A stretch of 64,000 nt of DNA from UBA5314 sp040217815 (GTDB lineage Bacteria; Bacillota; Syntrophomonadia; Syntrophomonadales; Syntrophomonadaceae): contig JBEHWI010000001.1 of NCBI GenBank assembly GCA_040217815.1, positions 136,039 to 200,038 on the forward strand. The letters run 5' to 3'. Shown one piece after another: positions 1-9,081 of the stretch. The number at the start of each line of letters is the position of its first letter. Positions within the stretch are counted from its first letter, which is position 1. Below the pieces are notes generated by a model. The model saw only the letters and a list, made by a program, of their open reading frames with translations, was not told the origin of the DNA and ran no database searches. The translations under genes and the position numbers were made by a program.

Positions 1-431
1 ATGTCCCCGGTTTTAAGGCAGATTCCTCCCTGGCTGTGGCCTGGAGTATGGATAACTTCCAATTCTACGGTATTGCCAATCTTTATAATATCGCCGTCTT
101 TAAGGAGCTGGTCGGCCGGAGGGCTGGTGACCTTGCTGCCCATGAGAAAAGAGAAATTGGAGACAGCGTTGACAAGCATTTTGGAGTCTGCTTCATGTAT
201 CAGAATTTTGGCGCCGGTGGCGTCTTTTATAGCCCGGTTGGCTCCAATATGATCGATATGACCATGGGTGTTGATGATGTAAACGGCTTTGAGATCATCG
301 TCTTCCAACAATTTCAATATGGCGCGGGGATTTCCACCCGGATCTATAACCGCCACCTCGCGGGTTTCCTCACACCCTACTATGTAGCAGTTGACCGCCA
401 TCGCACTGATTTCAAGACCTTTAAGGATCAC
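1..431 (-). CDS. MBL-fold metallohydrolase, partial (C-terminus beyond window)
   Basis: The minus-strand reading from a GTG at 431 gives a glyoxalase II-like metallo-beta-lactamase-fold protein that runs off the left edge. The metal-binding motif THGHIDH sits at about residues 55-61, and a later HTPGHSQGG carries the next histidine ligand. A strong GAGGAGG ribosome site lies a few bases upstream of the GTG, which supports that start. It follows dtd on the same strand, an arrangement common in Clostridia downstream of relA. The exact substrate cannot be told from the sequence; a small thioester or glutathione-like hydrolase role is typical of the family. Confidence 0.85.
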   Translation of the reverse strand, partial: MILKGLEISAMAVNCYIVGCEETREVAVIDPGGNPRAILKLLEDDDLKAVYIINTHGHIDHIGANRAIKDATGAKILIHEADSKMLVNAVSNFSFLMGSKVTSPPADQLLKDGDIIKIGNTVELEVIHTPGHSQGGICLKTGD

Positions 432-500
432 TACGCCAAACCTCCTCACAAATATTCCTTTTACGCTGCCTCTAAATTATGAAAACACCAACTTAAAGTG

Positions 501-950
501 CTAAAAAAGCCTTTCACTGTCCAGAAGAATTGTGCAGGGCCCTTCATTGTCTATGGCAACTTTCATTTCCGCTCCAAAAACACCGGTCTTGACAGCTACT
601 CCCAGCCCCTGTAAGTATTCTACGCAATAATTGAAGATTGGCAACGCTTTTTCTGGCAATTCAGCCTCAGTAAAGCTGGGCCGGCGTCCTTTTCTGGCAT
701 CACCGTATAGAGTAAACTGGCTGACCAGTAAAACCTCATTGCCCTCCTCCAGCAAAGAGCGGTTCATCTTGCCATCTTCGTCTTCAAATATCCTCAAGTT
801 AGCCAGCTTGTCCATCATATAAGCCCCGTCTTCTTCGGTATCGCCCCTTTTAATACCCAACAATACCGTCAAACCGTGTCCTATGCGGGCCTTGATCTCG
901 CCCGCCACCGCCAGTTCCGCCCGGCTGCTGCGCTGTACTACCGCTCTCAT
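501..950 (-). CDS. dtd: D-aminoacyl-tRNA deacylase
   Basis: This 149-residue protein removes D-amino acids (and glycine from tRNA-Ala) mischarged onto tRNAs. The start MRAVVQRSS matches the family N-terminus; an in-frame upstream extension to 995 lies inside relA and is not needed. The two family signatures are present: SQFTLYGD near residue 78 and NEGPCT near the C-terminus, which form the dimeric active site. The ATG lies one base after the relA stop, so the two genes are almost certainly translated from one message. Length is normal for the family. Confidence 0.95.
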   Translation of the reverse strand: MRAVVQRSSRAELAVAGEIKARIGHGLTVLLGIKRGDTEEDGAYMMDKLANLRIFEDEDGKMNRSLLEEGNEVLLVSQFTLYGDARKGRRPSFTEAELPEKALPIFNYCVEYLQGLGVAVKTGVFGAEMKVAIDNEGPCTILLDSERLF

Positions 951-951
951 G

Positions 952-3132
952 TCATTCTCCCCTGGCCTCTCCCGGCAATACGCGCCGAACTTCAATTACG
1001 TCTTTCACCTTTTGGATGCGGTGTATTACGGCCTGGAGGCGTCCCAGATCATTTATCTCCAATTTAAAATTCATCAAGGCCAGATTGTTTTTGGTAGCCC
1101 GGGAATAAACTGAATTTATCTGCACCCGGGCGTCGGCGATCTCATTCAAGACGTCGGTAGTCAAACGGGGCCGGTCAAAGGCACTGACTTCCAACTCTAC
1201 ATTGTAGACCCCTGATGCATCGGCCCATTCAACTTCCAAAACCCGGTCCTTTTCCATCCGCAGATAATGTATCATATTGGGGCAGTCCCGCCGGTGCACC
1301 GATACTCCGCGCCCCCTGGTTATATATCCCAAAACGTCATCTCCCGGCAAAGGATTGCAGCAGCGGGCAAGACGAATAGCCACATCATCCACCCCGCGGA
1401 CCCGAAGGGCGGTAGTCTCTTTGGACCTGGGCAGAGCGGATGGCGGAGTAAGTGGAACTTTAAACATATCCTCCACCGGTGCCTGCTGGAAAAAGATCTC
1501 TTTCTGCTTGTTGATTACCTGGGTGGCGGTAACCGCTCCATCGCCCACCGCTGCCAAAAGGTCGTCGACCGTGAGGTGGCTGAAGCGTTTGGCTACTTCC
1601 AACAGCCGGTCCTCTTTAAAGAACTCCTTGGTGGAAAGGCTCTTCTTCTTCAATTCCCGCTCCAGCAGATCGTGGCCCTTGACCAGGTTCATCTGGCGCT
1701 TTTCACGGTTAAACCACTGCCTAATTTTGCTTTTGGCTGAGGATGTTTTCACAAAATCCATCCATCCGAAAGTAGGTCCGGGCGAGTTTTTGGAGGTCAT
1801 TACTTCAACGATGTCACCATTCTCGAGCGGGTAATCCAGGGGCACTATCCGTCCGTTTACCTTGGCCCCCGAGCACTTGTGTCCCACTTCAGTATGCACC
1901 CGATAAGCGAAATCCACCGGGCAGGCCCCTTTGGGCAGTTCGATAACCGCTCCTTTGGGGGTGAACACGAAAACCGTGTCGTCAAACAGGTCAATTCTAA
2001 GCGATTCCATAAACTCACGGGTATCCTTAATTTCCTGCTGCCATTCTAAAATCTGCCTGAGCCAGGATAATTTCTCATCAAACTTGCGATCCTTGGGATT
2101 TACACCTTCCTTGTAACGCCAGTGGGCGGCGATTCCGGAATCGGCAATACGGTGCATTTCAAAAGTTCTAATCTGAACCTCAAAAGGTTCCCCACCCTTT
2201 CCGATCAAGGTGGTGTGCAGGGACTGATACATGTTGGGTTTAGGCGTGGCTATATAGTCTTTAAAACGCCCTGGCAGTGGCTTCCACATGGTGTGGATTA
2301 TACCCAAAACCCCGTAGCATTCCCTTACGTCGTTTACCAACACCCGGATGGCGATTTTGTCGTATATTTCATCGATATCTTTGTTCTGTTTAATCATTTT
2401 TTTATATATGCTGTAGATGTTTTTGGGGCGTCCCTCGATATCGGCTTCGATTCCTATCTGCCTCAATCCATTTCTTATCTGTTCAATCAGATCATGAACA
2501 TAGTCTTCCCTTTCCCGCCGCTTGGCCTTGAGCCGCCGGGCTATCTCATAGTACATTTCCGGATCCAGATAGGCAAAAGCTAGGTCCTCAAGCTCCCATT
2601 TGAATCTAAAAATCCCCAGGCGGTGGGCCAGGGGAGCAAATATTTCCATAGTCTCCAGAGCTATTTCTTTTTGTTTGCGTTCGGGCTGAAAATTGAGGGT
2701 TCGCATGTTGTGCAGGCGGTCAGCCAATTTTATAAGTATAACCCGAATGTCTTTAGCCATAGCCAAAAACATCTTTCTCAGGTTTTCCGCCTGGGCCTCC
2801 TCCCGGGATTTAAAGTCGATACGGCTCAGTTTGGTTACCCCGTCAACCAGGCTGGCGATCTCTTCCCCAAATTCGCCCAGAATATTAGTATAACTGGCAT
2901 CGGTATCCTCAACCACATCATGAAGAAGGGCTGCGCATATAGAAGGTACGTCCATCTCTATCTCAGTTAAAATCAGAGCAACTTCTACCGGATGAATAAT
3001 ATAAGGTTCTCCAGAAAACCTTTTCTGGCCGGTATGGGCCTGAAGCGCGTATTCATAGGCGCGTTTAATCAAGCCGGCATCAGCTGTAGGATCGTATTTT
3101 TTTATCCTGTCAATAATCATCTGTGAGCTCAT
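952..3132 (-). CDS. relA: Bifunctional (p)ppGpp synthetase/hydrolase RelA/SpoT
   Basis: This 726-residue Rel protein both makes and degrades the stringent-response alarmone (p)ppGpp. The N-terminal HD hydrolase domain is intact (IHPVE at 46-50 and HDVVED at 71-76), followed by the synthetase domain with EVQIRT, then a TGS domain (VFVFTPKGAVIELPKGA) and a C-terminal ACT domain. An intact HD motif argues for a bifunctional Rel rather than a hydrolase-dead RelA. It follows recJ by five bases and precedes dtd by one, so recJ-relA-dtd-MBL reads as one operon. Length and order are standard for Firmicutes. Confidence 0.97.
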   Translation of the reverse strand: MSSQMIIDRIKKYDPTADAGLIKRAYEYALQAHTGQKRFSGEPYIIHPVEVALILTEIEMDVPSICAALLHDVVEDTDASYTNILGEFGEEIASLVDGVTKLSRIDFKSREEAQAENLRKMFLAMAKDIRVILIKLADRLHNMRTLNFQPERKQKEIALETMEIFAPLAHRLGIFRFKWELEDLAFAYLDPEMYYEIARRLKAKRREREDYVHDLIEQIRNGLRQIGIEADIEGRPKNIYSIYKKMIKQNKDIDEIYDKIAIRVLVNDVRECYGVLGIIHTMWKPLPGRFKDYIATPKPNMYQSLHTTLIGKGGEPFEVQIRTFEMHRIADSGIAAHWRYKEGVNPKDRKFDEKLSWLRQILEWQQEIKDTREFMESLRIDLFDDTVFVFTPKGAVIELPKGACPVDFAYRVHTEVGHKCSGAKVNGRIVPLDYPLENGDIVEVMTSKNSPGPTFGWMDFVKTSSAKSKIRQWFNREKRQMNLVKGHDLLERELKKKSLSTKEFFKEDRLLEVAKRFSHLTVDDLLAAVGDGAVTATQVINKQKEIFFQQAPVEDMFKVPLTPPSALPRSKETTALRVRGVDDVAIRLARCCNPLPGDDVLGYITRGRGVSVHRRDCPNMIHYLRMEKDRVLEVEWADASGVYNVELEVSAFDRPRLTTDVLNEIADARVQINSVYSRATKNNLALMNFKLEINDLGRLQAVIHRIQKVKDVIEVRRVLPGEARGE

Positions 3133-3137
3133 CTATA

Positions 3138-5942
3138 TCACCAGTCCAGGGCTGATTTAACATCTTCTTCGAAGTTGGTCAGGGCGGCTTTTTCCGCCTG
3201 ACCCTCAATATAAAATGAAGAATCAGAAAGGTTTCCAGGCAGAATATCCCGTTCGATCAGCTTTATTGCAATAATACTACCCTTTTTCTGGACTTGGCAC
3301 AAGCCTAGCTCCTCAAGTATACGCAGGGCTGATGTAAATTCTACATTGCCCATCCTCCTGCCGATCTTCTCTGCATACATTCGGCATAAATGAGCAGTTT
3401 CCCCCTTAAGTTCGGATACAGAAGCATTTTGCAGCTGCCCCCCGACCGATTCTATAACTGCCTCCGGCGGGTAAAGAGAATTCAAAAAGGAGCGGTTGGC
3501 ATCAAGAGCAGCGGCCGAGAAAAGCACTTTACCCGTCGCATTGTTGCTATTGTCAAGATAATCAAGTAATATTGAAGCCTCCATAATGCTGAAGGGAGCG
3601 TCTGCAAACCATACCTGTTGCGCCCTCCAGAACTTTTGTAGACCTCTGATGCACCCGCCATCGGAAATCATCAGTCCGCCCTTTCCTGAAAAGAAGCTAC
3701 GCTGAACAGCCCTTCGTTCCCGATCGTCCTTTATGCCAGCTTCCTGCACAATCCCCGGAACGGACTCGGTCCAGGCGGTTAGGGTAGCCGGTCGGTTTAC
3801 ATACACCAGGTTATGACCTTCCCCGGAATATTTAAAATTGCCGCCAACCCATTCTGCACTTTTTGGTCCCCAACTAATGAATTTTTCATCTCCAGTCCCC
3901 CGTTCGGGCGAAAAACCAAAGCGCCATAAACGCAATGGGGCTTTTGACCACCATCCCCGCTTTTGTGCAAACTCAAAAAAGGCCTGAGTTGTAAGGATAA
4001 TACACCCCGTTTCCTTTGATGCCTCCCTCACATCAACCTGCCGTACTGTCTTGTCAGGCCGGGCATATATCTCTATAAGTCTACGTTCCGGAAAGTAAGC
4101 CTGCAGCCAGGGCCGTCCCCGCTTCAAAACCCGCGGAGTAGGAAAAATCAGATAAACCATTCCGCCCTCGCCGAGCACCTGTCCCATGTCCACCAGCATC
4201 TTATAAACGGGTTCATCTATTTGATGTTCCTTACCATCCCCGGTTATGCTGTGCTTGATATCAAGAATCCTCATTTGAATTTGTTCCCGTCCACGAAACC
4301 GGTTGATTTCCAGGCTTCCGGCCATTTCCAAAAGGTATGCGCTTGGGTTTAAGTCCATATACTGTGATCCGTTAAAAGCGATACATTCCAGCTCATGGCC
4401 CTGAAGCCGACACTTGAAATGCTCATTTTGTTTTCCCATCAACCGGGTTTTTCCCATTTCGATGCCCCGCAGAGCAAAAAGCGGGCGGGGATTTCCGATG
4501 CCAAACGGCTTCAACAGCTCCAATTCCTTGACCAGAGTATCGTCTATACTGGCTGGTTCAAGATCGCTGTCTATTTCAATTACATGATCTCTCAATTCCG
4601 GATTCTCCCGGTAGCTATGAGCAACCCAGGCCAGCAAGGCTTCTTTAAAAGGAGTAAATTGCTCCAATTCGATATTCAATCCGGCAGCCATACTGTGCCC
4701 ACCGAAACGAAGCAAGAAATCACGGTTGGCACCCAGAGCCTCAAATATGTTTAACCCCGGAATACTCCTGGCTGAACCTCGACCATGCCGGCCTTCCCAT
4801 CCCACCATTACCACCGGTTTATGAAAACGTTCACATAAACGTGACGCGGTAATGCCGAGAACACCATGATGCCAATCCTGGGCAGCTAGGACAATGGCCG
4901 GATCGTCAGCCTGACAGTTGGCATCGATCATAGCCGCAGCCTCGTTTAAAATGGAATCTTCAATGGTCTTTCTTTCCTGGTTAAGGCTGCCAAGTGCAGC
5001 AGCCAGTTGTTCTGCCCGGCTCCGGTTGGAAGTGGTCAGGAGTTCAACCCCCATCCGGGCATTGGCCAGACGACCAGCCGCATTTAAACGGGGAGCCAGA
5101 ACGAATCCCAGGTGCCAGGAATCCAGGGCAGTGTCTTTGAGGCCGCTTTCCGCCAGCAAAGCCTTTATCCCGGCAGATTGGCTTTTTCCCAGGCTTTTTA
5201 GTCCTTCCCTTACCAGAATGCGGTTGTCCCCCAGCAGAGGGACGATATCGGCCACGGTAGCCAGGGCAGCCAGGCCCAGACACTCCTCGTGAAGTTCCGG
5301 AGCGAACTGTTCCAAATCCAGAGCTCGGGCCAGATAAAAAGCAACCCCGGCCCCGCAGAGCTGGCTGCTGTGTGGTCCCGAACCCAGTTTGGGATTGATG
5401 ACTGCTGCGCAATCCGGGAGCCGGCTTCCTGGATTATGGTGGTCGCTCACTATAACGTCCATTCCCCTGGAAACAGCCAGGTCTACTTCATCCAGCGAGT
5501 TGATACCGCAGTCAACGCTTAGCAGCAGCTTTATTCCTTGGGCTGCCAGCTCCTCAACAGCCCCGGCATTGAGTCCATATCCCTCTTGAAAACGGTCCGG
5601 GATATAATAGTCAGCCCTGCAACCCAGGGCCTTAAGACAGTTCAGCATTATAACAACTGAACAAATACCGTCTACATCATAATCTCCAAATACTACAACC
5701 GGCTCCTGGCTGTAGGCAGCCCGCTGTAAACGTTCAGCCGCTGGTTCCATACCTGATAAAGTCCAGGGCGAGTCGAGGTCTTCCCATCCCCCTGCCAGGA
5801 AACGGCGGGCCTCAACAACGCTGTCTATTCCCCGTTTTACCAGTAATCCCGCCAGAACCGGTGATATTCCCAGTTCCTTGCTCCATACCCGGGTTTGGCT
5901 ATCAGAAGCCCGGTTGACTATCCATACTTTGTTCTGATCCAT
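3138..5942 (-). CDS. recJ: Single-stranded-DNA-specific exonuclease RecJ, with long C-terminal extension
   Basis: RecJ degrades single-stranded DNA 5' to 3' in recombination and mismatch repair. The DHH phosphoesterase motifs are clear: VVFGDYDVDG near residue 80 and SDHHNPG near residue 165, followed by DHHA1 (GRGSARS, FGGHSMAAG) and an OB domain. I chose the ATG at 5942 (MDQNKVW), which matches the family start; a longer frame to 6005 adds an unlikely hydrophobic leader with no ribosome site. From about residue 570 onward there is some 360 residues of extension with no motif I can name, longer than in E. coli RecJ (about 577 residues) and longer than the Bacillus protein. Confidence 0.93.
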   Translation of the reverse strand: MDQNKVWIVNRASDSQTRVWSKELGISPVLAGLLVKRGIDSVVEARRFLAGGWEDLDSPWTLSGMEPAAERLQRAAYSQEPVVVFGDYDVDGICSVVIMLNCLKALGCRADYYIPDRFQEGYGLNAGAVEELAAQGIKLLLSVDCGINSLDEVDLAVSRGMDVIVSDHHNPGSRLPDCAAVINPKLGSGPHSSQLCGAGVAFYLARALDLEQFAPELHEECLGLAALATVADIVPLLGDNRILVREGLKSLGKSQSAGIKALLAESGLKDTALDSWHLGFVLAPRLNAAGRLANARMGVELLTTSNRSRAEQLAAALGSLNQERKTIEDSILNEAAAMIDANCQADDPAIVLAAQDWHHGVLGITASRLCERFHKPVVMVGWEGRHGRGSARSIPGLNIFEALGANRDFLLRFGGHSMAAGLNIELEQFTPFKEALLAWVAHSYRENPELRDHVIEIDSDLEPASIDDTLVKELELLKPFGIGNPRPLFALRGIEMGKTRLMGKQNEHFKCRLQGHELECIAFNGSQYMDLNPSAYLLEMAGSLEINRFRGREQIQMRILDIKHSITGDGKEHQIDEPVYKMLVDMGQVLGEGGMVYLIFPTPRVLKRGRPWLQAYFPERRLIEIYARPDKTVRQVDVREASKETGCIILTTQAFFEFAQKRGWWSKAPLRLWRFGFSPERGTGDEKFISWGPKSAEWVGGNFKYSGEGHNLVYVNRPATLTAWTESVPGIVQEAGIKDDRERRAVQRSFFSGKGGLMISDGGCIRGLQKFWRAQQVWFADAPFSIMEASILLDYLDNSNNATGKVLFSAAALDANRSFLNSLYPPEAVIESVGGQLQNASVSELKGETAHLCRMYAEKIGRRMGNVEFTSALRILEELGLCQVQKKGSIIAIKLIERDILPGNLSDSSFYIEGQAEKAALTNFEEDVKSALDW

Positions 5943-6103
5943 ATATCTTCCCTTAATCCCAGTGATAATTATATTGAGAATAGCAGAAAAAGCCGGTATA
6001 TCCAAGTATCTGTATGGCTACCAAACCATAATCACTTCACCCGGTGCCCTGACTAATAAGCAGTAGTGTAAAATATTAATAAAACCTTGGGAGGCTAGCA
6101 GAT

Positions 6104-6280
6104 ATGGAAGATCCGCGCATAACGCGTTTAAACGAACTGGCTAAAAAGAAAAAAGAGGAAGGCTTAACCGACCAGGAATTTATAGAGCAACATGAATTGT
6201 ACGCCTGGTACATAGAACAAGTCAAAAAGAATCTCATGTGTCAGGTGGAAGAAATGGGGTTCAAGAAGAAAAGCGAGTAG
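6104..6280 (+). CDS. DUF896 (YnzC-like) small cytosolic protein
   Basis: A 58-residue protein beginning MEDPRITRLNELAKKKKEEG. The N-terminal half, two helices with an RINELAKKxKxxGLTxxE pattern, is the hallmark of DUF896, small proteins common in Firmicutes with no firmly known biochemical job. A GGGAGG ribosome site is nine bases before the ATG. It stands alone between divergent recJ and the P-loop ATPase downstream. It lacks the usual REYL motif after the second helix (here ELYAWYIEQV), so it is a somewhat divergent member. Confidence 0.8.
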   Translation: MEDPRITRLNELAKKKKEEGLTDQEFIEQHELYAWYIEQVKKNLMCQVEEMGFKKKSE

Positions 6281-6379
6281 AATGCTTTAAAGGAGCGCTG
6301 CCATTATTATCCTGCCTATTAATCCTCCATCCTTCATATAAATGTATCTGGGTAAAAACAATTTTAAGGGGTGAAAATA

Positions 6380-7477
6380 ATGGGCAGGATAAGGCATGTT
6401 TTTCCGGGGGGAAACACCAGCAAGGGATTCTTCTCCTTTTATGAGTATATGGTTAAAGAAAGCGTCAAACGCAAAATGATTCTAAAAGGGGGGCCCGGAG
6501 TCGGTAAATCGACCTTTATGAAGAAAGTTGGCCAATACTTTGCCGATAAAGGGATCGATGTGGAATATCACTGGTGTTCTTCAGATAATGATTCCCTAGA
6601 CGGCGTAGTTATAGGACACCACGAAATATGTCTCCTGGATGGTACTGCCCCGCATATCATAGATCCTCGCTTCCCGGGAGCGGTTGACGAGATCATAAAT
6701 ATCGGACAATTCTGGACCAGGGAGCTTATAAATGAGCACCGCGGCGAAATAGTTGCTTTGAGCTCAAGCATCGCCGGCTGCTTTTCCCGTGCTTACCTCA
6801 GACTAAACGAAGCCTGGTTGGCGTATCAGGAATGGAGCTCTTTTATCAGCGATGGCAAGGATGCCGCCGCTGCCAACCGTAATGTCGGCGCTCTGGCTGA
6901 AGATTTTTTGCGCGGTTCATCACTCAATCACGACGCCCCTCGCCACCTATTCGCAGCCGCCATAACGCCGCAGGGAGTGGTCAATCATATAGAAAGCCTG
7001 ATCGATAATAATTATTCCTTTTTCGGTGCCAAGGGGAGTCCGGGCAGCGGCATCAAAGACCTGTTCAGGCATACCGCCTACCTAATCGAACTAAACCGCA
7101 CCAATGCAGAAATCTACCATAACCCCCTCATACCTCAAGAAATTGACTGTATTGTACTTCCTGAGCAGAAAACGGTGATGATTGACATGTCCTCGAATAT
7201 TGTTGATTATGAGCGCAGCCTGCCCCAGATCAAATTCAAACGCTGGCTGGATTTTGATCAGTTTGCCAATTTAAGTGGTATAGATTTAGTAGAAGAGCAC
7301 ATTGAATCTTCGGAAAAACGCCTGCAGGGAAACATTTCCGCAGCCGTTGTCTATATTAAAGAAGCCAAAAAGCATCATGACCTCCTGGAAACCTACTATA
7401 TACCGGCAATGGACTTTTCCAGTATGGATGACTACCGGGAGGGCTTACAAAGGGAATTGTTAAAATATCTAAATTAA
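6380..7477 (+). CDS. P-loop ATPase of the PRK06851 type
   Basis: A 365-residue protein beginning MGRIRHVFPGGNTSKGF. It has an intact Walker A loop (GGPGVGKST) near residue 40. A second, family-typical half begins near AAITPQGVV, and its P-loop is degenerate (GAKGSPGSGIK, lacking the GKS/T ending). The family is a conserved hypothetical ATPase of sporulating Firmicutes with no established function. The ATG at 6380 is eight bases downstream of an AAGGGG site; a GTG at 6371 is too close to that site. Only the first nucleotide site is likely to bind ATP. Confidence 0.82.
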   Translation: MGRIRHVFPGGNTSKGFFSFYEYMVKESVKRKMILKGGPGVGKSTFMKKVGQYFADKGIDVEYHWCSSDNDSLDGVVIGHHEICLLDGTAPHIIDPRFPGAVDEIINIGQFWTRELINEHRGEIVALSSSIAGCFSRAYLRLNEAWLAYQEWSSFISDGKDAAAANRNVGALAEDFLRGSSLNHDAPRHLFAAAITPQGVVNHIESLIDNNYSFFGAKGSPGSGIKDLFRHTAYLIELNRTNAEIYHNPLIPQEIDCIVLPEQKTVMIDMSSNIVDYERSLPQIKFKRWLDFDQFANLSGIDLVEEHIESSEKRLQGNISAAVVYIKEAKKHHDLLETYYIPAMDFSSMDDYREGLQRELLKYLN

Positions 7478-7491
7478 AACATTCATTGACA

Positions 7492-7530
7492 ACAAAAAGG
7501 CGGCGTTTGGCAACCAGCCCTCGCGCCGCC
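7492..7530 (-). terminator. Rho-independent terminator after moeA
   Basis: Read on the minus strand, a GC-rich stem (GGCGGCG at 7499-7505 with CGCCGCC at 7524-7530) is followed by TTTTTGTT. It lies about 145 bases past the moeA stop and also faces the end of the plus-strand ATPase gene. The 7531-7673 stretch between it and moeA shows nothing else I recognise. Confidence 0.6.
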
Positions 7531-7673
7531 GCTTAGTTAATCGGTGCGGAACCTGTAGCGCTTTTCGCCCCATTGCTTGCTTGCGCCTGCCATAATGAAC
7601 GCATATGGTATTTATGGTATCTACAGGTTTCAATTCTATCAACTTTCCAAACTGTACATGGAAAATGAATCTT

Positions 7674-8882
7674 TTAGAACAAATAGGCCTTGACCATTTC
7701 ACCCATTTTTATACCCTGTTGTTCATAAGGAATGTGTATAAAGGCATCGGCTCTTGCCAGTATAGACATCAAACCTGATTTGCCAAAGATGGGCTGAGCC
7801 ATCCACGACGCCCCTTCCGACCTCAGGCTAACCGGCACAAAATCGTCCCGTCCGGGTTGGGATGATATATTTTCAGAGCACAGGGCGGTTACGAAATCAA
7901 ATTTTCTTTGGGCCAGGAGCGGCATCAATAGTACATGAAAGACCATCAATGCAGACACCGGATGCCCGGGCAGTCCCACCACCAGTTGCTCTCCCAGGGC
8001 AACTCCCAGGGACGGTTTTCCCGGTTTAACGGCAATTCCATGAAACAACAGCCGGGCCCGGGGTGAAGAAAGAAGAACATCGATAGTAACGTCCTTTACG
8101 CCTACCGAGCTTCCTCCGGACATGATAAGCAAATCGTTTTCACTCAAGGCCTGTTCAATTGCCATTTTGAGGCTGTTGTAATCATCTTTCACGATGGGAT
8201 AGGTCCGGGGCAGGTTGCCGCTTTGCTGCACAGCTGCCGCCAGGCACAGGGAGTTTACATCACGTACCTCACCGATTAAAGGCTTCTGACTTACCGGTAC
8301 TATCTCATCCCCACTGGATATTATCCCCACCCGGTAGGGCTGATTAACTGGAACATCATTAAATCCCAATGAAGCCAGCATACCAATATCCTGGGCACGG
8401 AGTCTCTTCCCGCTCTGGTACAGTACCTGACCTACCGCAATATCTTCACCCAATTGCATAACATTTTCCCAGCCCGCTACCGGTCGGTATACAAGCACGG
8501 TGTCTTCTCCCATTTTTTCCGTATATTCGATCATGACTACCGCATCAGCTCCCCGGGGCAGCATCCCACCGGTTGGAATCCAGACGCATTGACCGGATTC
8601 AATGGCAAAATCCGCCGCCTGCCCCATGATAACCTCCCCTACCAGGGTGAAGAAGGCCGGCAGAGATTCACTGCAGCCAAAGCTCTCCCGGGCATTGATA
8701 GCGTATCCATCTACGGTTGAACGGGTAAAAGCCGGCAGCGGCTCAGGGCTCACAATTTCTATGGCCAGCGTCCTATCGTAAGCCAGAGCCAGAGGAACTA
8801 CTTCCTGTCGGGCCGGCGGAATAATATCCTTAATAAGTTCTCTGGCTTGTTGGTAATTTACCACCTTAAAGAATTCTTTCAT
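7674..8882 (-). CDS. moeA: Molybdopterin molybdotransferase MoeA
   Basis: This 402-residue protein inserts molybdate (or tungstate) into adenylylated molybdopterin. The N-terminal MoeA domains contain STVDGYA near residue 54 and PTGGMLPRGADAVV near 105. The central MogA-like fold has IISSGDE and MSGGSSVGVKD, with GLPGHPVSA beyond it. A GGGGGAG site sits directly before the ATG. It is transcribed divergently from a second moeA-type gene, with back-to-back promoters between them. The likely client is the molybdo/tungsto formate dehydrogenase encoded a few kilobases away. Confidence 0.95.
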   Translation of the reverse strand: MKEFFKVVNYQQARELIKDIIPPARQEVVPLALAYDRTLAIEIVSPEPLPAFTRSTVDGYAINARESFGCSESLPAFFTLVGEVIMGQAADFAIESGQCVWIPTGGMLPRGADAVVMIEYTEKMGEDTVLVYRPVAGWENVMQLGEDIAVGQVLYQSGKRLRAQDIGMLASLGFNDVPVNQPYRVGIISSGDEIVPVSQKPLIGEVRDVNSLCLAAAVQQSGNLPRTYPIVKDDYNSLKMAIEQALSENDLLIMSGGSSVGVKDVTIDVLLSSPRARLLFHGIAVKPGKPSLGVALGEQLVVGLPGHPVSALMVFHVLLMPLLAQRKFDFVTALCSENISSQPGRDDFVPVSLRSEGASWMAQPIFGKSGLMSILARADAFIHIPYEQQGIKMGEMVKAYLF

Positions 8883-8971
8883 AGCTCCCCCTTTACCGGG
8901 ATAAATGGTTAACAGTCACATCGGTTCCATAACTTACTGTGGTTTATTACGCCTCAAATCGGATTTTTTAT

Positions 8972-8999
8972 ATTATACTGGATGCGAACCCAAGTTCAA
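8972..8999 (-). promoter_or_regulatory. Sigma-A-type promoter for moeA (leftward)
   Basis: On the minus strand TTGAAC (8999-8994) and TATAAT (8977-8972) are separated by 16 bases. It points at moeA, about 90 bases upstream of its ATG. Confidence 0.65.
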
Positions 9000-9010
9000 A
9001 GCTCCTGGTT

Positions 9011-9039
9011 TTGCTACAATGATATACTTGGGATACAAT
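9011..9039 (+). promoter_or_regulatory. Sigma-A-type promoter for the moeA-PBP gene (rightward)
   Basis: TTGCTA (9011-9016) and TACAAT (9034-9039) are separated by 17 bases, about 40 bases before the ATG at 9082. Together with the leftward promoter it makes a compact divergent control region of the two moeA genes. Confidence 0.6.
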
Positions 9040-9081
9040 AAGTGTAGAGTGTATTGGCCGGATTAGGAGTATTAAAACTGC

